A stretch of DNA of 64,000 nucleotides from Clostridium sp. C8-1-8 (GCF_009928445.1 NZ_JAABNO010000005.1:204497-268496); one strand, 5' to 3'; numbered from the stretch's first letter, positions 49,501 to 58,301 are shown. The notes: generated from the letters alone by a model not told the origin. Made by a program: numbers and translations.

Positions 49501-49808
49501 TTCAACTTTATACCATTTAGTGTTATAGCTTTATTGGCATTAATAAATAATGCCATATTACGGCTACTACTAATACGCTCTTTAATTAATTTAATTAAGT
49601 CGTCTAGAAGTTCTTTTTTATTTCCACCATATTTCTTAAGCAATACTTCATAAGATTTTTTATTAAGTCCAGTTTCAGATATAAACTCTTGTAAATCTTC
49701 CTCTATAATAAGTGAATTTGTTACTGTGTTTGCTTTAACTTCCCTGTATCCAAGATTATCTATAAAGTATGGTATAACAAATCTATCTTGTAAATGTACC
49801 TCTTTCAT
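46596..49808 (-). CDS. hsdR: Type I restriction endonuclease subunit R
   Basis: A 1070-residue motor/nuclease subunit. The N-terminal nuclease has P145-D146 in FRPDIALF and E160-L-K162. Walker A is at about 394-401 (QYAAGFGKSNI, with phenylalanine in the usual GxGKS position), DEIHRSN at 504-510, GFTATPDD at 547-554, and LQTGFDEKKLHTLFLD with QTISRVNRT in the C-terminal helicase half. It cuts unmodified foreign DNA after ATP-driven translocation. It starts 1 nt after the hsdS stop; order M-S-R on the minus strand. Length is normal and no disruption was seen. Confidence 0.96.
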   Translation of the reverse strand: MKEVHLQDRFVIPYFIDNLGYREVKANTVTNSLIIEEDLQEFISETGLNKKSYEVLLKKYGGNKKELLDDLIKLIKERISSSRNMALFINANKAITLNGIKLNLFYTGDSVIHENNLFDENIFSVVQELPYKYKYNGEQIFSFRPDIALFVNGIYLGYSELKSNYSNQTASKNGRGKVIKDYFEAVRVYHQYFDSNILLTDKEKESYRKDFLKIFEKAIHITSTDIGETFVIRNISDYFDEILGSCRSGKFDREEIEKSVKSSFKPYPLLNPEAEKKDKLKELFTFIYGKSYIEKEILYYNFIERDVYMTKNGKEVKDEKGYLISPRPKQKFGTDKIMSKIDVFLEHEQEDDYFEKLLEKQLAGVSEAKKKELLEKRKAYSNNKNVYSLLMQYAAGFGKSNIIGWSALQLKDLRKDGEYVYDKIMIVVDRLQLRDQIDSKMLNMNIDNRMYVEAKNKKTFQEALSLDTRLVIVNLQKFGSVREMLDNEVLEKLAKMRIVFLIDEIHRSNSGGQHQEMISIFDELQAPFDNNAKYVNERKKKNLIIGFTATPDDHTLARFGEFSGYAESEKLWRPFDSYTMKEAIEDGFILNPLKNIVPIASKMLFDIPDNPLIGFNEKEYKDAQKKQIYENRERIDAIAKYVADLLVKDVYRQIRGTGKAMLAVNSIKAAIAYKEAVTKHFNSLVQDPKYSKYAEAPIHIVYTSDQDEQSAAGLNDGLNEEKVLESFAQKKNGLMIVVAKLQTGFDEKKLHTLFLDKEVKGISAIQTISRVNRTTKYKNDCKIVDFSYNNVNVQNIKDAFEHFSDVVVSDFDPFSDKNILDMLLVELKKSDTFDKFFSVFMNIYRDNDKRDNPESYLDFESSLKKYIDANPKHTADTKAKASQYFTILNRIEYVIDLDAKYSEESFLFFWRKFNTLYNMINRSADIKDPIEVYFDNKIGIIEVTTYETKEEKKRPSKIAEGKEPYGNHQFDILAIIAARNEHEAQTGLLIEEFEAKIKDFFDYINKANEGQRLIVKIKSHVSESEIYDDFGKIYRRYRALNRSKVGDYFFKEMDDLVNKLCDDFEKKIFQ

Positions 49809-49809
49809 T

Positions 49810-51153
49810 CTAATCTCCCTTCATATTAACCTTTAATTTTCCAGTAACTGTATCATTAATTAAACTAGATCTCAATTCTTTCAATGCACTTATTTGTTGA
49901 TTAATTGTTTCAATCATGCAATCAGTATATTTTATATTATCATTAATGTAATCAGTAATAACTTTTCGTTCTTCATTAGATGGAAAAGGTATTTCTACAT
50001 TTTTAAAATCATTCCATTTTATTGCCATTCTAATATCAAGGATTCCTTTACCAAATGATTGCATATATTTCTGGAAGTACTTAGTTTGAAATAATCTAAA
50101 CAAGTATTGTTCAAAACTTTTATCTATCGGTCTCATAACAATGTATACTGAGCTGCATACCCCTTTATATTTAGAGAGTCCAAAGCTACCTATTCCGAAA
50201 TTCATACTATTTATAACTAAATCTCCCGGATATACAATTTTACACTTACTAATATCTTCTGGTTTTTTATTGCCTACGTTCCCTTTTTCTTCATATGGGA
50301 TTACTCCAACACCAGAAACTAATGAAAGATATTGATTTATTTCATTATCACTATTTTTATCATTTATATTATTAACTAATGTACGAAGTGGAACCACCTC
50401 CCAATGATTTGGAATTTTATCAACCCATTCTAATCCACTAGTTTTCATACTTGCTGTTTTATCTAAACCATGCGTTACTGCTTCAAAAATTAATACCTGC
50501 TCTAATTCTTTATATAATTCCACTTTCTTAACTAGAGTTTCTATTTGATTATCTATATTTTGGGTTGCATAATCAAGGTAATCGGCTATATTCTTTTGCT
50601 CTTCCACGGGAGGATATACGATTTGCCATCCCTTAATTGCACCTTGAGATATCTTCACCATAGAATTATTTAATCCTCTGGCTGAAACTGTTTTTACCCA
50701 TCTAAAAGATGCACTAGAAAGAAAATAATTTAAATATTTTGCATCCATTATTTGGGTGTTTATTTTCATATTATAAATTAAATCCGAATACATTAATTCT
50801 AATCTGGGCTCATCTGCAACTAAACAACACTCTCCAACTAACATAGGTGTATTAGATCTTGTCATCAGCAAGTCGCCTTTTTTTACTATATAATTCATTT
50901 TAACTTCTTCATATTCTGGTAAAGCCTTATGATTTAATTCATAGTATATTCCATTACTTATAGCTGATAATTTTAAAACGCCATACTCATTTTCACCGAC
51001 ATTTCTATTTTCAGCAATTGGACTCCATCCCTGATCAATATTATTTATCACATCTTTTATCCGAATCAATGACCAGTGAGATGGAATTTCATCTAAGTAA
51101 TCAAGATTGCATTTTATATATGAATTATATTGATTTAATACAATATTAATCAT
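49810..51153 (-). CDS. hsdS: Type I restriction-modification specificity subunit S
   Basis: A 447-residue specificity subunit with two target-recognition domains (about 20-165 and 235-400). Each is followed by a long helix (QKNIADYLDYATQNIDNQIE and ERKVITDYINDNIKYTD), and ELRSSLINDTVTGKLKV lies at the C-terminus. LDEIPSHWSLIRI and VDKIPNHWEVVPL open the two domains. It sets the bipartite DNA site for HsdM and HsdR. It overlaps hsdM by 1 nt. The two domains are unlike, so the site should be asymmetric. Confidence 0.96.
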   Translation of the reverse strand: MINIVLNQYNSYIKCNLDYLDEIPSHWSLIRIKDVINNIDQGWSPIAENRNVGENEYGVLKLSAISNGIYYELNHKALPEYEEVKMNYIVKKGDLLMTRSNTPMLVGECCLVADEPRLELMYSDLIYNMKINTQIMDAKYLNYFLSSASFRWVKTVSARGLNNSMVKISQGAIKGWQIVYPPVEEQKNIADYLDYATQNIDNQIETLVKKVELYKELEQVLIFEAVTHGLDKTASMKTSGLEWVDKIPNHWEVVPLRTLVNNINDKNSDNEINQYLSLVSGVGVIPYEEKGNVGNKKPEDISKCKIVYPGDLVINSMNFGIGSFGLSKYKGVCSSVYIVMRPIDKSFEQYLFRLFQTKYFQKYMQSFGKGILDIRMAIKWNDFKNVEIPFPSNEERKVITDYINDNIKYTDCMIETINQQISALKELRSSLINDTVTGKLKVNMKGD

Positions 51154-53210
51154 TATATAAACCTCTCTTCCATTGCTTGTAGTTTACCTTCTAACTCTTT
51201 TATTTCATTAATAATGTCAAGTAAGCTTCTTTGAGGTTGAAGTTTAAAAAATATCTTATTAAAATTAACTTCTACTCCTATGCTATTTTCAAGCAACACA
51301 TATGGTCTTGTGATGTACTTTAACATAAATTCTTCAATTAATTTTTGATTTTCTATTTCATCTTTACTAAACGGAATTATTTCATAATCCTTTTCATAAT
51401 CTGGAAGAATCTCTACTATTATTTCTATACGTTCCCCTTGAGATTTAGTTGCTTTTTTTAATGAAGCTTTAATACTTATTTTACCATATCCAAGCATTTC
51501 ACACTTACCCTTACGTTCTTTTGCTATGGTATAATTGTCATTGTCAAACCAATACTCAGAATTCTCAGTAATAATTCTCAAAGAATTATTCTTATTATCT
51601 ATTGAATCAATAAAAGGTTTTATATCCTTTTCGTATCTATCTTCCAAAGAACTGTGCAATTCACTATCAAAGGTGTTAATAATAAATTGTGTTATTTCAC
51701 TTTGTTCATAAATTATCTTTGTAGGCGTAATTTTAATACTCTTTTTCCCTTTTGGTAAGCTTTCCTCTAAGCTCTTACCAAATTTATCTACATTTGTAAT
51801 GACAATCATTTGTTTATTAAAATAGAATTTCTCTTTGTCAAAAACTTTTGCGTATTCATTGTTCGTATACTCTGTTAGAGTTTTTACAATTTCTAATCTA
51901 TTTTCTTGATCAATTTGTTTTCTTTTAGATCCCTTACTTTTATTTAATAATGTAAACTTTTCACTAGCATTAATTAACATAACTCTTCCTATTTGATCTT
52001 TTTTCTTGTTTTTGTTAATAATCCACAAATAAGTATATATATTAGTATTAAAAAACTCATCTGTAGGTAACTGAATAATTGCCTCTACTATATCACAATC
52101 AAGCATCCACTTACGTATATTACTTTCTGCTGATCCAGCTTCTCCAGTAAATAGAGTAGATCCGTTATGTACAACCACCCCTATGCCATTTGAATCTAAT
52201 TTAGATATGAGATGTTGCATAAATAAAAGCTGGCCATCAGAAACGGATGGAAGAAATTTAAACCTACCAGTTTTATCATTCTCTATATCCTTTTGATACC
52301 CTTTCCAACTTACTCCATATGGTGGATTTGCTATGACTACATCAAATTCTTCATTATAAAATTTATCATTAACTAATGTATTTCCATGCTCTATTTTTGA
52401 ATCTGGTCTGAATCTACTTTCAATCTTAGCAAGAGCATATAAGGCATCATTCCAATCTTGCCCAAATGTTTGAGTTAGTCGTTTAAACTTCTGGTTTATA
52501 CGGTCTTCCACTCCAAATAGTAAATTACCACCTCCACATGTACAGTCATATATCTTAAGTAATTTATCTGACTCTTCTATTTTAGAAGCAATTATTTCTG
52601 AAATTAGAGCTATAACATCATCTGGAGTGTATTGCTCTCCTGCTGTTTCAGCAGATATATCTGCCCATTTACGTTTTATATGCTCTTCTAAAGTTGTTAT
52701 TTCTGAGTTGTTATATGGCTTAAGATCAATTTCAGCCCATAATTTGGTGTAACCAAGAAGTACTTTCTTAGCATTAAGCTTTGTTATAACCCCTTTGATA
52801 TCAAGAAATTTCTCTCCTTCACTAGCTTCAACGCCAAGTAAATCTTTTGTCTCACCATCAAATCCATTAAGATAAGCATCAAAATCAATCGCAAAAGACT
52901 TATCATTTTTACATATATCGCCTAATGTTTTATTTTGTTCAAAGATATATTTGTTATAGCCCTGCCCCTTATCTTTTATCATTTCATAAAGATCTTCCTT
53001 ATTAATGTCTGCTAGAGCTTCCTCTCCTATTTCATTTATTTCTTCTTCTAACATTCTAATCAGACGACTTTCTATCATGGTTAATGCAAAAAACGGCATC
53101 ATGAACGATGGCCATTCTGATTCCTTAATGCCACAGCCCCTCAACAAGTCAGCTGTAGCCCATATTTTAGATTCATATTGAAGTATATCCATATATTTTA
53201 ACTCCCTCAT
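51153..53210 (-). CDS. hsdM: Type I restriction-modification DNA methyltransferase subunit M
   Basis: A 685-residue N6-adenine methyltransferase. The SAM-binding motif I is YDCTCGGGNLL (about 221-231; DPACGSG is more usual) and the catalytic NPPYG is at 295-299. The N-terminal helical domain has the WADISAETAGEQYTPDDVI block. A C-terminal extension beyond residue 480 ends in a coiled-coil that may contact HsdS. First gene of the hsdMSR operon; a 9-bp inverted repeat lies 30 nt before its start. Confidence 0.96.
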   Translation of the reverse strand: MRELKYMDILQYESKIWATADLLRGCGIKESEWPSFMMPFFALTMIESRLIRMLEEEINEIGEEALADINKEDLYEMIKDKGQGYNKYIFEQNKTLGDICKNDKSFAIDFDAYLNGFDGETKDLLGVEASEGEKFLDIKGVITKLNAKKVLLGYTKLWAEIDLKPYNNSEITTLEEHIKRKWADISAETAGEQYTPDDVIALISEIIASKIEESDKLLKIYDCTCGGGNLLFGVEDRINQKFKRLTQTFGQDWNDALYALAKIESRFRPDSKIEHGNTLVNDKFYNEEFDVVIANPPYGVSWKGYQKDIENDKTGRFKFLPSVSDGQLLFMQHLISKLDSNGIGVVVHNGSTLFTGEAGSAESNIRKWMLDCDIVEAIIQLPTDEFFNTNIYTYLWIINKNKKKDQIGRVMLINASEKFTLLNKSKGSKRKQIDQENRLEIVKTLTEYTNNEYAKVFDKEKFYFNKQMIVITNVDKFGKSLEESLPKGKKSIKITPTKIIYEQSEITQFIINTFDSELHSSLEDRYEKDIKPFIDSIDNKNNSLRIITENSEYWFDNDNYTIAKERKGKCEMLGYGKISIKASLKKATKSQGERIEIIVEILPDYEKDYEIIPFSKDEIENQKLIEEFMLKYITRPYVLLENSIGVEVNFNKIFFKLQPQRSLLDIINEIKELEGKLQAMEERFI

Positions 53211-53239
53211 ATTGTTAATTTCATTTAACTACATAAAAA

Positions 53240-53268
53240 TAATTGCATCAGCAAAAGCAATGCAATTA
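53240..53268. promoter_or_regulatory. Inverted repeat before hsdM
   Basis: TAATTGCAT and ATGCAATTA, a perfect 9-bp inverted repeat with an 11-nt spacer, lie 30-58 nt upstream of the hsdM start. It could be a leader hairpin or operator; no regulator gene is in the operon. Confidence 0.5.
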
Positions 53269-53387
53269 TATTATAAACCTTATTTTTCTATTTTTCTATA
53301 AACTTCACCATTTAACTGTTTCCTAACCTTGTATTAGACAACATATAAATATTATCCTATTTCTAAACCTTAGTACTTTCAATATAT

Positions 53388-53462
53388 TTAAATGTGTTTC
53401 CTTTGTAGCTTAACTACCGTTTCCACGTGTGGAGTATTAGGAAACATATCCACTTGCCCACC
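53388..53462 (-). pseudogene. Fossil: C-terminal tail of an RlmD/RumA-type 23S rRNA methyltransferase
   Basis: Read on the minus strand, GGQVDMFPNTPHVETVVKLQ and RKHI end at a stop. This is the conserved tail of TrmA/RlmD-family RNA methyltransferases. Only 25 codons remain, joined 1 nt after the stop of the SWIM gene. It marks a rearrangement junction at the edge of the hsd operon. Confidence 0.8.
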
Positions 53463-53463
53463 T

Positions 53464-54180
53464 CTAAACCCCAAACAACCCAAACACATCCCCATCATCA
53501 ATCACTCTCTCGCTCTTCCTATCAGCATTCTTAAGCATATTTCTCATTTTCTCTTCCATGGATTTTCTAAGTAGTTCTTGGAAGTCAATGTTTCTCAATG
53601 TGAAGAATAATACAGGTTCTGAGTCTAATCTGTTTCCTATTCCATATAGTACTGCTGCTACGTGTTTACACATCCAGGCTGAGTCTGGACAGCTGCAGCT
53701 GAAATGAATTTCTTTTGGGTTGGGGAAGAGTCCATTTTTTGAGGCACTGAAGATTTCCTCTAATTCCTTTGGGAAGCTGCCTGCAAGTAGGGCTTCTAGG
53801 GTGTCTATCTTTTGATTGCATAAAGCGCGGATATTTTCCCACTTTGCTTTATCTAATGCATCTATGGTTATTGTAACTTTATATGGATTGGAGCCGCTGC
53901 CTTGGACTATGGCTTCTGCTTTACCTTCTGTGAGTTTTAAGTCTAATACGGCGCCGCTTTTTACGTAGGTTCTTCCTCTGGATATTCTGTTGCTATAATC
54001 TGCATAGCTTTCTAGATTTTTATTCCAAGCCTTGCCCCACCATTTAGTTGCAATGTTTTTTCCTTCTATAATTACTGGTGATATATCAGGATTTTCTTTA
54101 CTAAGCTTTTCTAGGGCTTTTTTTGCTTTTGCTTTACTTTCCGCTGCTGAAACTTTTTTATTAGGATTATAATACCACAT
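53464..54180 (-). CDS. SWIM zinc-finger protein
   Basis: A 238-residue protein with a SWIM domain: CSCPDSAWMCKHVAAVLYGI gives the CxC...CxH zinc ligands (about 163-180). The N-terminal ATKWWGKAWNKNLESYADYS is typical of the YwqB-like family. It starts directly after the SNF2 helicase stop, so the pair forms one operon as in Bacillus ywqA-ywqB. The product is presumably a DNA-binding partner of the helicase. Its end is unusual: a gene fossil follows the stop within 1 nt, and the C-terminal GDVFGLFGV may have been altered by that junction. Confidence 0.92.
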   Translation of the reverse strand: MWYYNPNKKVSAAESKAKAKKALEKLSKENPDISPVIIEGKNIATKWWGKAWNKNLESYADYSNRISRGRTYVKSGAVLDLKLTEGKAEAIVQGSGSNPYKVTITIDALDKAKWENIRALCNQKIDTLEALLAGSFPKELEEIFSASKNGLFPNPKEIHFSCSCPDSAWMCKHVAAVLYGIGNRLDSEPVLFFTLRNIDFQELLRKSMEEKMRNMLKNADRKSERVIDDGDVFGLFGV

Positions 54181-56865
54181 CTATTTTCCACCACCTAGTT
54201 TGAATAGTTCCATTAATTCTCTGTTGTCTAGCTCTGTAATCCAATTTTCGCCTGTGGCTCCTATTATGTCTCCTGCTAGTTTTTGCTTTTCTTCTAGCAT
54301 CTGATCTATTTTTTCTTCTATGGAGCCAGTGGTTATAAATTTATGTACCATTACATTCTTTGTTTGGCCTATACGGAAGGCTCTGTCTGTGGCTTGATTT
54401 TCTATGGCTGGATTCCACCATCTATCAAAGTGAACTACATGATTAGCTGAAGTAAGGTTTAGTCCAACTCCTCCTGCTTTTAGTGATAGCACCATGTAAG
54501 GAATGTATTCTTCACCGTTGAACTTATCTACCATTTCACTTCTTTTCTTTACGGATGTTTCTCCATGAAGTACTAGACCTTTCTTATTAAATATTGTCTC
54601 TAAAAAGTCTGCTAAAGGTTCTGTAAGTTCTTTAAATTGTGTAAATACAAGTACTCTTTCTCTCTTCTCATAGATGTTTTCACAAATAGTTTTAAGCTGC
54701 TCAAACTTTCCGCTATTATCTGTCTTATATTCCTTTAAACCTAGATATTGATCAGGATGATTACATATTTGCTTGAACTTCATTATGCTTGCTAAAACTA
54801 GACCTTTTCTCTCAATGCCTTCAGAGTTATTAAGTTTTGCCTCAAGCTCTTTTACTAGTTTATTGTAAAGTACTACTTGCTTTTTGCTCAAAGTTGCATA
54901 TTCTTTAAGTTCAACCTTTTCTGGTAGGTCAGATATCACTGTCTTATCTGTTTTTAATCTTCTTAGAATGAATGGATTTACCATGTTTCTAAGCTTCGCA
55001 TAACCATTACTGCTATGGTTTATATCTTTTACAAAGCTCGTAAATTCCTTAGTGCTTCCAAGTAAACCTGGATCTAAAAAGTCAAATAAAGACCAAAGAT
55101 CTGAAAGTCTATTTTCAATAGGTGTGCCAGTCATGGCTATCTTAGTTTTCGCTTGGATCTGCTTAATACTTCTAGTTTGCTTAGTACCAGGATTTTTAAT
55201 TGCTTGTGCTTCGTCAAGTATCAATATATCCCAAAGCTTCTCCTTTAGCTCTTCCATTCTAGCTGCCATACCATAGGTGGTAATATATAAAAAGCCGTCT
55301 TCTAGAGTTAGGCTTTCACTGGCTTCTTTTCCATGGAGTATAACCACTGGCATTTCCGGAGCAAACTTTTCGGTTTCCTTTTGCCAGTTACCTATTAGTG
55401 AAGCAGGAAGTATTAAAAGTGCCTTTCCACCTTTTTCTACTCTCAGTTTTTCTAAGAAGGCAATAATCTGAACAGTTTTACCAAGTCCCATATCATCTGC
55501 TAGACATGCGCCAAAGCCAAGGCTCTGCATGTAAGAAAGCCAATTAAAGCCTATATATTGATATGGTCTTAGTTTTGCCTTAAAGCTTTGAGCAGGCTTT
55601 ACTTCCTTTATAACCTTTGGATCTAGCATAGCTTCCTTAACTCTTTTAAACCAAGCTCCATTGGTTACATCAAAAGCAACTTTCTCTTCATCTATTCCAA
55701 GACTTTCAGGCCCTTTAAGCTCCATTCGCATTGCTTCTGCGATTGTTAAGCCTTGTTTCTTAGATAAGTTCTCCGCTTTCTCATATGCTTCTAGGGCTTG
55801 TGATAACTTAATTTTATCTACTTCAATCCACTTTCCCTTAATCAGTGTTAAGCCTTCCTCCTCTAATAGAAGTTTCTTTAACTCCTCTTTAGATAGCTTT
55901 TCATCTCCAAGGAATATTTCTGGATTAAAGGATAGAAGAGCATCCATTCCAACCATTGAAGGCTCTTTTTCTCCGACAGAAACTGAAAGTCTTACAGAAT
56001 TACTTTTATTTTTCCACCAGTTTGGTATCCTGCACATTATTCCTGCTTCTTCATAGGTATGAATTTCTCTTAAAAATCTATAAGCTTCACTTTTAGTCAG
56101 TCTTAATGGGGAAAATAGCTCACCGCTTTCCATAAGCTCTGATATAAAGTCACTTCTCTCAGCTGCTTTGCTTATAGTAGACATCAATTGTAAAAGCTTT
56201 TCCTTATCCTCCTTATATTCTAAAAGTGCATTTTTTAGAGGCATATGCTTGGCTTTTTTTATACCTTTCTCTTTGTCCTCTGTAGAATAGGTAGCCAAGA
56301 ATGCAAAAGGATGTTTATCTTCTTTATTTTCTACAAGATGAAAAAACACCCTTCCAACTACATTGATATTGCTGTTTCTTTCAAGAAAAAATGCATTGAC
56401 ACTTCCTTGATAGCTTAATATTTCTCTTCTATATACCTCAGCAATTTTTTCAAAGTTAGCTTTTATCCACTGATTATTTATAAACTCAGATCCTATAGAA
56501 AATGGAAGTTTCTTACTTATAGCTTCAAGTTCTTCTATGGATAGATTAAGGTCAGCATTTTCTCTTGTAAACTCTATGTCCGATTGCTTAGAAAGCTTAG
56601 CAATTAATCCTTCTGATATGTAATTTAAAAAGCTTAGGGATTGAGACATCCAATATTTTTTACTCTCAAAGCCCAAGTCCCATAAGGCTTTATATTTATC
56701 TTCCAAAAATCTTTCATACCATTCTTCTTGAATTTTTATATCTTCTTCTGAAGTAGCTGGACTAGCTAAGGCTTGAAAGTCTAAAATGAAACTTTTCTCG
56801 TTGAATATAGCAATTAGTTCTTTACTATCTTTAATTCCTTGCTTCAAGGATTGTCCTCCTACCAC
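54181..56865 (-). CDS. SNF2-family DEAD/DEAH-box helicase
   Basis: An 894-residue SWI2/SNF2 ATPase. The N-terminal 430 residues are a helicase-associated region. The motor starts with RPYQYIGFNWL, Walker A DDMGLGKT (about 457-464), DEAQ at 551-554, MTGTPIENRLSDLWSLF, and the C-terminal half has AGGVGLNLTSANHVVHFDRW and ATDRAFRIGQ. It translocates on double-stranded DNA; the cellular role of YwqA-like proteins is not established. Co-transcribed with the SWIM protein. Fragments of a paralogue survive at 58.5 and 62.1 kb. Confidence 0.95.
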   Translation of the reverse strand: MVGGQSLKQGIKDSKELIAIFNEKSFILDFQALASPATSEEDIKIQEEWYERFLEDKYKALWDLGFESKKYWMSQSLSFLNYISEGLIAKLSKQSDIEFTRENADLNLSIEELEAISKKLPFSIGSEFINNQWIKANFEKIAEVYRREILSYQGSVNAFFLERNSNINVVGRVFFHLVENKEDKHPFAFLATYSTEDKEKGIKKAKHMPLKNALLEYKEDKEKLLQLMSTISKAAERSDFISELMESGELFSPLRLTKSEAYRFLREIHTYEEAGIMCRIPNWWKNKSNSVRLSVSVGEKEPSMVGMDALLSFNPEIFLGDEKLSKEELKKLLLEEEGLTLIKGKWIEVDKIKLSQALEAYEKAENLSKKQGLTIAEAMRMELKGPESLGIDEEKVAFDVTNGAWFKRVKEAMLDPKVIKEVKPAQSFKAKLRPYQYIGFNWLSYMQSLGFGACLADDMGLGKTVQIIAFLEKLRVEKGGKALLILPASLIGNWQKETEKFAPEMPVVILHGKEASESLTLEDGFLYITTYGMAARMEELKEKLWDILILDEAQAIKNPGTKQTRSIKQIQAKTKIAMTGTPIENRLSDLWSLFDFLDPGLLGSTKEFTSFVKDINHSSNGYAKLRNMVNPFILRRLKTDKTVISDLPEKVELKEYATLSKKQVVLYNKLVKELEAKLNNSEGIERKGLVLASIMKFKQICNHPDQYLGLKEYKTDNSGKFEQLKTICENIYEKRERVLVFTQFKELTEPLADFLETIFNKKGLVLHGETSVKKRSEMVDKFNGEEYIPYMVLSLKAGGVGLNLTSANHVVHFDRWWNPAIENQATDRAFRIGQTKNVMVHKFITTGSIEEKIDQMLEEKQKLAGDIIGATGENWITELDNRELMELFKLGGGK

Positions 56866-57308
56866 TTACATATTTTATTGCAGAGTTTTTAGCTAAAACA
56901 TTAAATTATACATGTCCTAGAATCCATAATCCACTGTATTTTCGAATAGCTGTAAAATAAATTTATATAATAGGAACTCTTTATATAGGTATCAAACTTC
57001 AACTATTAGTTTATATATGCCAGATAATACCTAGACCACGGGATTATTATATCTCCAGAAGCCAGTATAATTTAAGTTTTCATAAAGTTTCCCTATAATA
57101 TTATAACCAATACTTTTTTAATATATCATATTTAGCAATCTTTGTATTGAAGTTATCGTTAAGTTTGTTTTTCCTTTCTATAATTATATACCAAGTTCTA
57201 AACCCGCATTTTTCCTATAAATTCTTATATTGTTATATTCTTTTCTTGTTAAAAACTTAAATTTAAAAGAAGTTATATTTATAAAAATATAACTTCTCTA
57301 ATGGTTAA
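56866..57308. other. Intergenic region upstream of the SNF2 operon
   Basis: About 440 bp of AT-rich sequence with no gene recognised. The only structure is a 13-bp hairpin at 57268-57297 (AGAAGTTATATTT and complement, 4-nt loop), which may terminate the Xre operon on the minus strand. Confidence 0.45.
57268..57297 (-). terminator. Possible terminator of the Xre/membrane-protein operon
   Basis: AGAAGTTATATTT is followed after ATAA by its exact complement. The minus-strand flank reads TTTTAAATTT, a weak U-tract. Confidence 0.5.
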
Positions 57309-57465
57309 TTAGTATGCTTTTTTATAGGCAATTAGTGATAAAAATCCTTCACCAAAGTAAAACCAATTTAAAAGTATCTCATTTGTAAGTTATGTAGAAT
57401 ATACTTGATGCATATAATCCTAGTAGTATTATTAATCCATATATTGCACTTGCCTCATTTTTAAA
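57309..57465 (-). pseudogene. Decayed small membrane protein gene
   Basis: The minus strand reads FKNEASAIYGLIILLGLYAS followed by SIFYITYK and a stop, then in another frame NWFYFGEGFLSLIAYKKAY and a stop. Together these look like the two last helices of a small membrane protein broken by a stop and a frameshift. It lies directly downstream of the Xre gene, where such operons often carry a second membrane protein. Confidence 0.6.
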
Positions 57466-57482
57466 AATGCATAAATCTAATC

Positions 57483-57695
57483 TTACTCGTCATCCTCTAC
57501 AAATTGAAAAACTTCTTCTACTGACTTTCCAAAAACCTTGGCAATATCCATACCTAATTTTAAGGATGGGTTATATCGTTCGTTTTCTAAATGTCCTATA
57601 GTTTCTCTTCTTACACCTACTAGCTTAGCTAATTCTTCCTGTTTCATATTAAACTCTCTGCGCAGTTCATGAATTTTAGTTTTTAATTTCGCCAT
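57483..57695 (-). CDS. Xre-family transcriptional regulator
   Basis: A 70-residue single-domain helix-turn-helix protein: FNMKQEELAKLVGVRRETIG and ENERYNPSLKLGMDIAKVF match the small YozG/Xre type. It follows the membrane protein gene by 2 nt. A 16-bp inverted repeat upstream of the operon is its probable operator. Confidence 0.93.
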   Translation of the reverse strand: MAKLKTKIHELRREFNMKQEELAKLVGVRRETIGHLENERYNPSLKLGMDIAKVFGKSVEEVFQFVEDDE

Positions 57696-57697
57696 TT

Positions 57698-58090
57698 CTA
57701 AGCACCAGCCTTTTCATAAACGATAAACAAGATATATTGGATTATATTAATACCTCCTAGTAAAAATGGCATTATTCTTTTTAAATCAATGTTCCATGTA
57801 CCTTTGAAACTAACCAATAACGTACAAATTAGAATTGCTAATATTAATATATCGTATATATCTGATTTGGCCCTATCCTTGTTGTGTCTGGATCGTTCAT
57901 CATCTTGCTCTGTTTTTACAAAGATAGATAGCAAAATTGAAATTATACCTAACAGGAAAAAAACAATTGCCAACAAAGTTACAATTTTATTGGGCTTAAA
58001 AACCTGTAAAAAACCTATTACTATCCATATGAGCCCTAAAAAACCATTACTTAATGTGGCCTTTTCTTTGACAGTTAGTACTTTATTCAT
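57698..58090 (-). CDS. Small integral membrane protein
   Basis: A 130-residue protein with four predicted helices (about 13-29, 36-54, 78-95, 107-125) and a charged KTEQDDERSRHNKDRAKSD loop. The DERxxxxxxKA pattern recalls DUF2178-like proteins paired with small Xre regulators. AAGGAGTGATA precedes the ATG. First gene of the membrane-protein/Xre operon; function unknown. Confidence 0.85.
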   Translation of the reverse strand: MNKVLTVKEKATLSNGFLGLIWIVIGFLQVFKPNKIVTLLAIVFFLLGIISILLSIFVKTEQDDERSRHNKDRAKSDIYDILILAILICTLLVSFKGTWNIDLKRIMPFLLGGINIIQYILFIVYEKAGA

Positions 58091-58103
58091 ATTATCACTC
58101 CTT

Positions 58104-58159
58104 GTTATATAATTCTAACTTATGTTATATATTTATAACCTATGTTAGAATTATATAAC
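58104..58159. promoter_or_regulatory. Long inverted repeat (operator) of the Xre operon
   Basis: GTTATATAATTCTAAC and its perfect complement are separated by 24 bp containing a further GTTATA/TATAAC dyad. The repeat starts 14 nt upstream of the membrane-protein start. Its paired sites and position suit cooperative binding by the Xre protein. Confidence 0.7.
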
Positions 58160-58185
58160 TTCTGCATTTTTTTGTCAATAATCAT

Positions 58186-58268
58186 ATAGTATCAAATACT
58201 AAAGGCTTTTCTTCTATATATTTATCTGCACTATATGCTGCTAAAACATATCTTTTATCCTTTAAATG
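58186..58268 (-). pseudogene. Unidentified C-terminal coding fragment
   Basis: An open stretch on the minus strand reads HLKDKRYVLAAYSADKYIEE and KPLVFDTI before a stop. The composition looks coding but there is no start or RBS. A distant resemblance to the tail of Uma2-type nucleases is possible, not established. Confidence 0.3.
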
Positions 58269-58275
58269 AAAATGA

Positions 58276-58301
58276 GTCAATATGATAATAATCGTATTGA
58301 C
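58276..58301. terminator. Duplicated kinase-gene terminator hairpin
   Basis: GTCAATATGAT pairs with ATCGTATTGAC around an AATA loop. It is homologous to the hairpin at 23932-23959 and sits in the same place relative to the kinase tail. Confidence 0.65.

Noticed and set aside
19020..57035. Similar TTATACATGCCAG / TTATATATGCCAG stretches near 19036 and 57011
   Set aside because: Similarity is limited to about 30 AT-rich bases without shared flanks or structure; not enough to call a dispersed repeat.
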